Source: Sepioteuthis lessoniana
Taxonomy: Eukaryota; Mollusca; Cephalopoda; Myopsida; Loliginidae
Direction: 5' to 3'
Length of the DNA stretch: 64,000 nt
Assembly (NCBI GenBank): GCA_963585895.1
Contig: OY757915.1
Coordinates: 89,103,950-89,167,949 of the forward strand
In this document: positions 57,504-64,000 of the stretch, in pieces
How the letters are laid out: every line of letters begins with the position of its first letter
Position numbering within the stretch: position 1 is the first letter of the stretch
Made by a program: the position numbers and the translations under genes
Notes under the pieces: generated by a model
The model's input: the letters and a program-made list of their open reading frames with translations, nothing else
Databases searched by the model: none
Told to the model about the DNA's origin: nothing

Positions 57504-58125
57504 CACCAGAATGTTCGATTACACCCATGTATTCAGAAGTCATAAACTGGCGCAAAAGGGAAGTTTTGCCGACGCCGCTGCTACCAAGAATGACCAGGCG
57601 AAAATAGGAAGGAGTTACGTAAGGGCTGCACACACTGCTACCCTGGGAAGAAGCCACACTGAGAGTGCGGGCCCTCTGGTCTCGTTCCGTCAATGCCAGG
57701 TCGTTTTGGTCAGTCACTGTACTTCCACTTGACATGATACTGTTGTTGCTTCGCTTCTTGAAAGAGTCACCACGGTTGATCAGTCCCTTGGATGTCTTGG
57801 TGAAGGACCGGACACGGTAGAGTGCACCGGCAGGTCGTTCGCCAATATTCTCGCAAGAGACAGACAGGTAGATGGGGTCAGGGTTGGGCATGCTGTTGGT
57901 ACGGGGTCTGGCTCCGAGTACTTCAACATCTCTGCATCTCGGTTTGTTCCTGAACGAGCAAGAACGGGAGTGTGGGGCTGAGACGGCCTCCCGGTTCGGG
58001 GACATACGAGCGGAGAGCAGGTACTCCTTGCACAGACTGTTATTACTGTTATTGCTACTGGACGATGAGCTGACGCTTTCACGTCTTTCGCTACGGCGTT
58101 CTTCTTCACGTTTGTCTTGAGTCAT
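57504..58125 (-). CDS. RGK-family small GTPase, coding exon 1 (residues 1-207)
   Basis: First coding exon of a Rad/Gem/Rem/Rem2-type GTPase; vertebrate members sit at the membrane, inhibit voltage-gated calcium channels through their beta subunit and remodel cytoskeleton. The start is the ATG at 58125-58123, with A at -3; it is the first AUG downstream of the TATA box. The exon encodes a long Ser/Arg-rich N-terminal extension with RxxS/T-type sites that could bind 14-3-3 proteins, then YFRLVILGSSGVGKTSLL with the P-loop GSSGVGKT at residues 181-188. It ends at 57504 before donor GTGAGT (57503-57498), phase 1, and splices in frame to 51594. The frame stays open upstream to 58310 but contains no ATG. 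The assembled protein is 383 residues; vertebrate RGK proteins are about 300-340. Assignment to RGK is firm; which vertebrate member is closest is not clear. Confidence 0.9.
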
Positions 58126-58619
58126 GATGTTGATGCAAATATCTTCTTTGCTGATGCTAGACCTTAAACTCTCACTATCTACGTAGACTACTGGAAGTGG
58201 GGTGTTCAGTTTGATTTTTTGCTTCGGACTGATTCTTATAAAATCCCTCAGGTACACCGATGTGTGACGGCTCACCGCTGATTGTTGGTTAAAAAAGTGT
58301 TGTTGTTGTTAGGAGAAATGAGTTCCGGTTCAGGTGAGAGATATTGGAAGATTTTTTGTTGTTTTTGCAAAGATAAATTCAGCTAATATGTTTTAAGAAA
58401 GCGATTGAAGATAATAAAAAATAACTGGAATTTTCACAACGAAGATAAGAAAAAAAGACAGAAATTACACCTCAATAAAGAGATATAAGTTCTTCAAGTT
58501 CACGGTTTTTGGTGAGTTTAACGATTTTGATCGTAAACAGTAAAAAGCAGGAATCGCTTGCCGAAGTGGCGCTTAAAGAGTTGTAAGCGTCGTAGTAGTA
58601 GAATGGCTTGCGTATTTCT
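58126..58619 (-). other. 5' leader of the RGK gene without any AUG
   Basis: From the TATA-predicted start (about 58619) to the ATG at 58125 there is no ATG in any frame on the minus strand over some 494 nt. The last 61 codons (58308-58126) are open in the coding frame after a TAA at 58311-58309. They read protein-like (PLPVVYVDSESLRSS), so a non-AUG-initiated N-terminal extension is possible. A leader intron cannot be excluded: AG at 58279-58278 follows a T-rich run. Confidence 0.55.
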
Positions 58620-58680
58620 GAGGAGAAAACGGCACCTGTGCTGTTTATATAGACGCGGTCGATCATATGACATCACTGGC
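58617..58680 (-). promoter_or_regulatory. RGK gene core promoter: TATA box with upstream CRE-like element
   Basis: On the minus strand TATATAAA occupies 58651-58644. A TCAG initiator-like start sits 32 nt downstream (A at 58619). Upstream, TGATGTCA (58675-58668) is one base from the CRE consensus, and CATATG (58664-58669) and CACCTG (58633-58638) are E-box sequences. Vertebrate Gem and Rem2 are activity-induced genes, so a CRE beside a TATA box is in character. The site calls are seen in the sequence; the function is inferred. Confidence 0.6.
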
Positions 58681-59829
58681 TTGTTAGAAACTCACAGAAA
58701 GGAGCGGTAGCAGTAGGAGATGAATTCAGGTGTGGAAGGGAGAGGTGAAGGAGAGATGGGTCGATGAAGATAGATAAATTAGGAGGAGGAGCATGGGGAG
58801 AAGGATGAGTCGGGGAAGATGCGGGAACAGCGAATATCAATGAAGTCAATCTCCTCCTTCTGCTCGCACTCTTGATTATTATTATTATTTTTATTATTCT
58901 CCCGTCTCCAATCTTTTTTTTTATTATTGTGTTGCTTGCTGCAGATACTACAGACAATTCGAACAGAGTACACACACGCAGCTTGCACACACAGACACAG
59001 AAGGTGAGCCTGGCATCAATTTGAAAAAAACAAAAGAAATAAAGAGGAAGGAGTATTTGCCGAACGATAGTAGCAAGTACGAAGCGGATAGTCACAAATT
59101 TACTAAGCAGCTGCGTGGTAAAATTGTGACTGAGGTGTACGTGCATGTGTGTGTGTGTGTGGGAATACACGGCAGTTTATACTAGTCGGAAAATTATGCG
59201 TGTAATCGTAAGGAGCCAAAAAAATGTAGCGATTTCTAAGGTTGTCACTTTAAGTTTTACATTAACGATGTGGTCAAGATCCGGGTTGTTGTTTCTATCA
59301 TTTTTATCTAAGATTATATGCAAGATTCCTGTTGTAATAGCGGTCCATGATGATTCTATTTAAGAGGGAATTAAGGATTCTAACTAACATTTCATAATTA
59401 ACAGCAGTTCCTCATGATATTGATGCTTCTATTGACGATGGAGTGAAGGGTTCTTACTAGCATTTGTTCACAGTGCTCCCTGTTGAAATTTATGTATCTG
59501 TCTAGGGAAGGAGAGAAATGTTTTAACGAGAATTTTATGGTCTCGTTATGTCGAAGCTTTGGATTATTAAAATAATATTCATTTGCAAATTAAACTGGAA
59601 ATGCCCAAATAAAAATCACACGACGGTGTGTTTTATTTTCTAGGGTACTATTAAATATTTAAATGCGTACAAATATGGTGAGAATTTTGGCAATATGTTG
59701 ATAGATGCGTATGTAGCAGTACCTCTGATAGGGTTTTAAAAATCATTTTTTCAACCGAGGACGCCTTCGAGACCCCTGTCAGTATAAAGGATTGAAACTA
59801 GCTCTATAATATGCACAACAATAAGCACA

Positions 59830-59862
<33 letters not shown>

Positions 59863-60240
59863 GGGTGTGTGCACCTGTAATAAGCAATACGCACTCATAC
59901 ATGCAATGAATGAACACAAATATCAGAAGACATATGCAAAGACCTGCAGATGCAGATGTCATAGAAGGGGATCGTATGTATGTATGTATGTATGTATCTA
60001 TCTATCTATCTATCTATCTACGCAAAGGTCATACTAGAAATTCCCGAGTGTACGTAAATATAGGTTTTAGGTAAAACTAATTATTTATGCAGAAATTTGC
60101 GCATATATATATATATATATATATATAAGCATTCAATTGCATATACATGCATAACGTGCACATATGTATGAGACATTAAGCACATATGCATATATTCATG
60201 CATACTTAGAATTGCATTTTTATTATTGAAACAGAATAAA
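58681..60240. other. Upstream flank of the RGK gene
   Basis: No coding exon recognised. A roughly 75-bp motif (AACAGCRGTYCATGATGATATTGATGCTTC...) occurs twice, near 59340 and 59405. (ATCT)n lies at 59829-59862 and (TATG/ATCT)n at 59972-60021. Confidence 0.55.
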
Positions 60241-60257
60241 ACCACACATGGTGGTAC

Positions 60258-60262
60258 CAGTA

Positions 60263-60304
<42 letters not shown>

Positions 60305-60442
60305 TTCTCGATCTCTGCCAGTATCTATCTATCTAGCTATCTATCTCAGTCAGTATCTATCTATCAAGCTATCTGTCTCAGTCAGAATCTATCTATCTCG
60401 CTATCTATCTCAGTCAGTATCTATCTATCTATCTATCTATGT
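60258..60442. repeat. (ATCT)n with a CAGTCAGT higher-order pattern
   Basis: Runs of ATCT are broken by repeated CTCAGTCAGTATCTATCTATC about every 40 bp, a small tandem of higher order. Confidence 0.85.
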
Positions 60443-60554
60443 GCTTGCAGGTGTGTGTGTGTGTATATGAATAGTTATCGATGGATAAAAAGAAAGCATG
60501 CACACGAAAATATTAACTTATGCGATGGCATTCACTTGCACAGTCAAAGCGTTC

Positions 60555-60770
60555 GTGAGGCGCTCGTGGTGTAATGGTTATCGCTGAGGAATTAGATACA
60601 GCAACCCGAGTTCGAATTTTGGACGAAGCTGTTTAACTTTAGGAAAGTGATGAATCCAACTACTCTAACTCTAGCCAAGGGTAAATAGTAGAGTAGTCAA
60701 ACCTGAAAAGCTCCGCTTAAATGGCCTTGTGTCACTTCCTGCTTGTCCAGAGAGGGTGGTAAATACATAG
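60555..60770 (+). mobile_element. tRNA-derived SINE, family E, internally shortened
   Basis: CGCTCGTGGTGTAATGGTTATC and CCGAGTTCGAATTTTGGACG give good A and B boxes; the body is short between AGTAGAGTAGTC and GTAAATAC. Sequence to 61690 is CA/TA-rich with nothing recognised. Confidence 0.75.
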
Positions 60771-61689
60771 ACTTGCGCACACACACGCACCCGCACCCTC
60801 ATATATATAAATATAAATAAATATAAATATAGTTTGGTAATTACTTACGTATATATATAATTGGGTATATTGATGCGTATCGATTACATACATATATATA
60901 TTTATTTATTTATAAACCCATATGCATGGGGTCCCTACTCGATATATGCATATGCATACATGCGTCCACTCAAATACCCCCACACTCATACATGTATTTA
61001 TTCGAACATACTCTCGTGTGCATACACAATAAGTCACTATTGGCCTATTTCTTTGCACACACGTATGAACATACGTCGACATATACACGCACAACGTACT
61101 CACACACACGGACACATGGTTTTCTCGTATTTTTTTTTCCAGCGTGACTTGGCTTGTATAATGAGTGAAAGCCGTTGTTCGCCTACATGACGAAAGGAGG
61201 CGTGGCTTGCATCTATTTGGAGGCAGTAGCAAAATGGCCATGGGATCTGGGTAAAGTGGCATCGAAAAAAGAAACAAATGACAAAACAACAACAACACCA
61301 AAAAGAAAATCAAAACAAACAAACAAAAAAAAAAGCAGCTTTCTTCCCGTCTCCAAACCGAACAACACCGTTTCCCTTGGTTAGAATGAGTACATACATC
61401 TGGCAGAAAAGACTTTACTATGTGTACAAGAGAAACAGTCCGGTGGTTAGAAGAACTTGAGGAATTCTGATTGATGAGGGCGATGCAGAGCAAGTCTCCT
61501 TAAATTCTGATCAACTTTCAAAGTCTAGTGACTCATGCTGATAATGATCGCTGATAAATATATATATATATATATATATTGCGTGTCTAGTCTAGATCAC
61601 TACTACAGTGAAATACGTTTTACGTTTAATTCAGGCAGTCAACATTTATGTATTACATTTCATCGACAGTCCTCCGTTCTGCCTGCCAT

Positions 61690-61915
61690 TAGTCTAATGA
61701 GTAGAATGTTCGCTAATGGTCTGGGAGATCAAGGTTCAATCCCACGTCGAGTCATACCAAAAGACTCAAAAATGGTACTTGATGCCGCCTTGTTTAACAA
61801 TCAAAATTATAAGGTAAGGTGAAGTGGAGTAATCTAGGGAATAGAGTAGCGCCCTCTCCTACACCTCGGTGTAGTAGCTATTGAAAAGGGAGCCTTCGGG
61901 TCACCAACTTTCCTT
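61690..61915 (+). mobile_element. tRNA-derived SINE, family C
   Basis: GGTTCAATCCCACGTCGAG, GTCATACCAAAAGACTC, ACACCTCGGTGTAGTAGCT, GAGCCTTCGGGTCACC. Sequence 61916-62440 is unassigned. Confidence 0.82.
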
Positions 61916-62439
61916 TACATTTATGTAACGCTTTCGCCCATCAAATTATTACTCAGCTGCACGTTCAAACTTCACTAGGTGTTCCATATTTTTGAACTTG
62001 TGCCAGACAGATCAAGTCATGTAATAGCCTATCCCCACACACCACATATAATCTGCAGGTTTGATAAACTAGTGGGTGTTAAGGGTTATTTTCGACTAAG
62101 ACAGATTGATGACTTAGATTTCAGCAGAAATACATGGTAGACATGTGTCTTGGAGTTTGGCCTCGAAGAAGTCTCTTTTTAGGAGCTTCGATATTTTTCT
62201 CCTATAAGATGATGGAGTTGTTCTTTTTTCCTTATGAGGGAGGCTTTGAAAACTGAAAAAGATGGCCGGTCAAAATTATCAATATTGATAAACCTGTAAA
62301 CCAAAATAAATAAATAGAATGCCTGTTTTATTTTGTTTTTGTCACCGAGATCAAGTGACAAATTCATCGTCAACTCTTTGGTTATATAACAAAAGTGGCT
62401 TTGTGCTAGCTTAACTAAACCTAATGAATATTATAGTAT

Positions 62440-62675
62440 TAAGTGTTCGCCAATGGCCCGGGAGGCCTGGGTTCAATCCCAGGTTCAGTCATACCAAAGA
62501 CTCACAAAAATGGTACTTGATGCCTCCTTGCTTAACACTCAGCATTATAAGGTACGGATCAAGGGTAAAGTGGAGCAATCCAGGGAAAGGAGTAGCGCCC
62601 TCTCCTACACCTTGGTGTAGTAGCTATCGAAAAGGGAGCCTTCGGGTCACCCTCGACTATGGTCGCCAACTTAGT
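62440..62675 (+). mobile_element. tRNA-derived SINE, family C
   Basis: GGGTTCAATCCCAGGTTCAG to CCCTCGACTATGGTCGCC: the most complete 3' end of this family in the window. Sequence 62676-63000 is unassigned. Confidence 0.85.
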
Positions 62676-63000
62676 AAGCGTAGTAAGTATATTAGTATTA
62701 TCATTAGTTAGCTATGTAAATACGTTATTATTAGTAAGTTTACTTAATGTATAAATATTAAGAGTTGCAAATGCACACATGCAAATATGCACGCATATAA
62801 TAACACATACGTAAATGCATTTGTGCATATGCTTTCAATATGAATTCTGCAATGAAAATTAACGCATTAATATATTTATATCTATTGTCCTTTTATGCAT
62901 TACTTATTGTATGCACATTTGCAAGCTAGTCTTTTGCGATGAACATCGATGCATGAGCGTTTGCATGCAGGCTTTCGCGTGTTTTTTTTATATATATATA

Positions 63001-63450
63001 TCAACCATTGTATGTTATTTAATGCCAAATGTTCTTAATACATATAAACGAGCCTAAGCTCAGTCTTTTGCACACAGCTAAATGGTTCGAAGAATTGTAA
63101 CGAATCACTAGAAATTCAATTAAACATCAGTTACTTGTTTACACACAGTTAAATGATCAAACATCTCTATTTCAAACAATTCAATTTAGCATAAGTCATT
63201 TGTATGCATTCTGTTTAAATGTCAAACAGTTGTATTTGACTCATAGGACCATATAAGGTGCTATTACTCTGGGTCAAAGGGGGACCTGGAAGAGGTGGTA
63301 AGGAGGGTGTACTCTGCATTACCCAGAATTACCAGAGCCTCGTTATCAGATCGTTTCGTGTCATATCTAGGACACTCGTTGGGGGAGTCTTACCCATCTG
63401 CAGAGATGCAGTCGGTGTATTTTACATCCCCAGTCGACTAGTGCAGGTAA
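63001..63450 (-). mobile_element. Family-A element
   Basis: TATCAACCATTGTATGTTATTTAATGCC at the left, units with CAATTAAACATCAGTTAC, CCCCAGTCGACTAGTGC at the right. Confidence 0.78.
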
Positions 63451-63963
63451 TAGACAATATTTTAGCATTAATTTTTAATTGGTGCAGATTACTCTTTTTT
63501 AAAGATTAGAGCATTAGAATCCAGTAGTATCCCTGAACTGACCTTGTGACTGGCTCAGTGGGACAGACTGTGTATCAGTCGAGCTGCTGCATTCGAACAT
63601 ATGTAAGCGTATCTGTATGTCTGTGTGTGCACTCTGCTTTACTTTGGCAATATATATATATATATATATATATATTGATAGGAAATAGAATTGTAATATC
63701 TTAGACAACGATACTTATTTTGACCTGTGCACTGTGGGTGCATACAGCCCAGACACTGCTGATGCACCTATTATTTTGCAATCTCTGTATATATTCATCA
63801 ATATATCTAATTATTTTCTGCAAGTCAGCTATATTGTATCTTTAATCATGATTAAATTCCACTTCCGTTCTAGGCGTTGCACTTTATTTTCCTTCCGAAT
63901 GCAATATGCACACACACACATATTCGCACATACTTACACACGCACACATACACAGAGACTCAG

Positions 63964-64000
<37 letters not shown>
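63451..64000. other. Unassigned sequence with (TA)n and (CA)n
   Basis: (TA)n at 63650-63675; CA-rich from 63909 to the end. No gene seen. Confidence 0.6.

Noticed and set aside
57496-58275. A 259-codon frame starting at 58275 as the full RGK exon
   Set aside because: It starts with GTG, not ATG, and runs through the splice donor at 57503 to an intronic TAG. The first AUG is at 58125 and the exon ends at 57504.
60906-61493. A 195-codon minus-strand frame
   Set aside because: CA/TG-rich composition and no recognisable domain; likely chance.

Overview
The window is eukaryotic: AT-rich, full of (TA)n, (TAA)n and (GATA)n microsatellites, and packed with tRNA-derived SINEs and decayed LINEs. The SINE types, RTE-clade LINEs and long introns fit a cephalopod mollusc, probably an octopus, but that assignment is inference from repeat style. 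No bacterial operon or CRISPR array is present.

One host gene is well supported. It lies on the minus strand at about 48.3-58.6 kb and encodes an RGK-family small GTPase (relatives of vertebrate Rad, Gem, Rem and Rem2). Three coding exons (57504-58125, 51328-51594, 48346-48608) join in phase through GT-AG introns of 5.9 and 2.7 kb into a 383-residue protein with a P-loop, NKSD, ETSA and the RGK C-terminal cysteine motif. A TATA box with a CRE-like element lies at 58644-58675, an AUG-free leader follows, and AATAAA lies at 48259-48264. Intron 1 holds a cluster of three perfect MEF2 sites, a perfect CRE and E-boxes (56160-56730), a candidate enhancer.

From 1 to about 42.8 kb the sequence is almost entirely repeats. 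The main LINE encodes a reverse transcriptase, a CCHC zinc finger and a PD-(D/E)XK restriction-like endonuclease (R2/R4/Dong type). It has one nearly complete copy (about 11330-15365, plus) and many 3' pieces: plus-strand at 2.7-5.5, 9.3-10.7, 21.2-22.1, 23.6-23.95 and 48.9 kb, minus-strand at 37.7-42.8 kb. Copies end in TAA repeats and often abut one another. RTE-clade pieces, a Jockey-like RNase H fragment, a deleted mariner, a solo LTR fossil and at least four SINE families (many with clear target-site duplications) fill the rest. Two minisatellites appear to have grown out of the endonuclease LINE, and a third 40-bp minisatellite lies between 36-bp inverted repeats.

From 42.8 to 60 kb, around the gene, old repeats are few and mostly simple sequence. 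From 60 to 64 kb SINEs return. Less certain items are a possible membrane-protein gene on the minus strand near 18.3-19.8 kb, and a CpG-rich segment with a terminator-like hairpin at 26950-27331.
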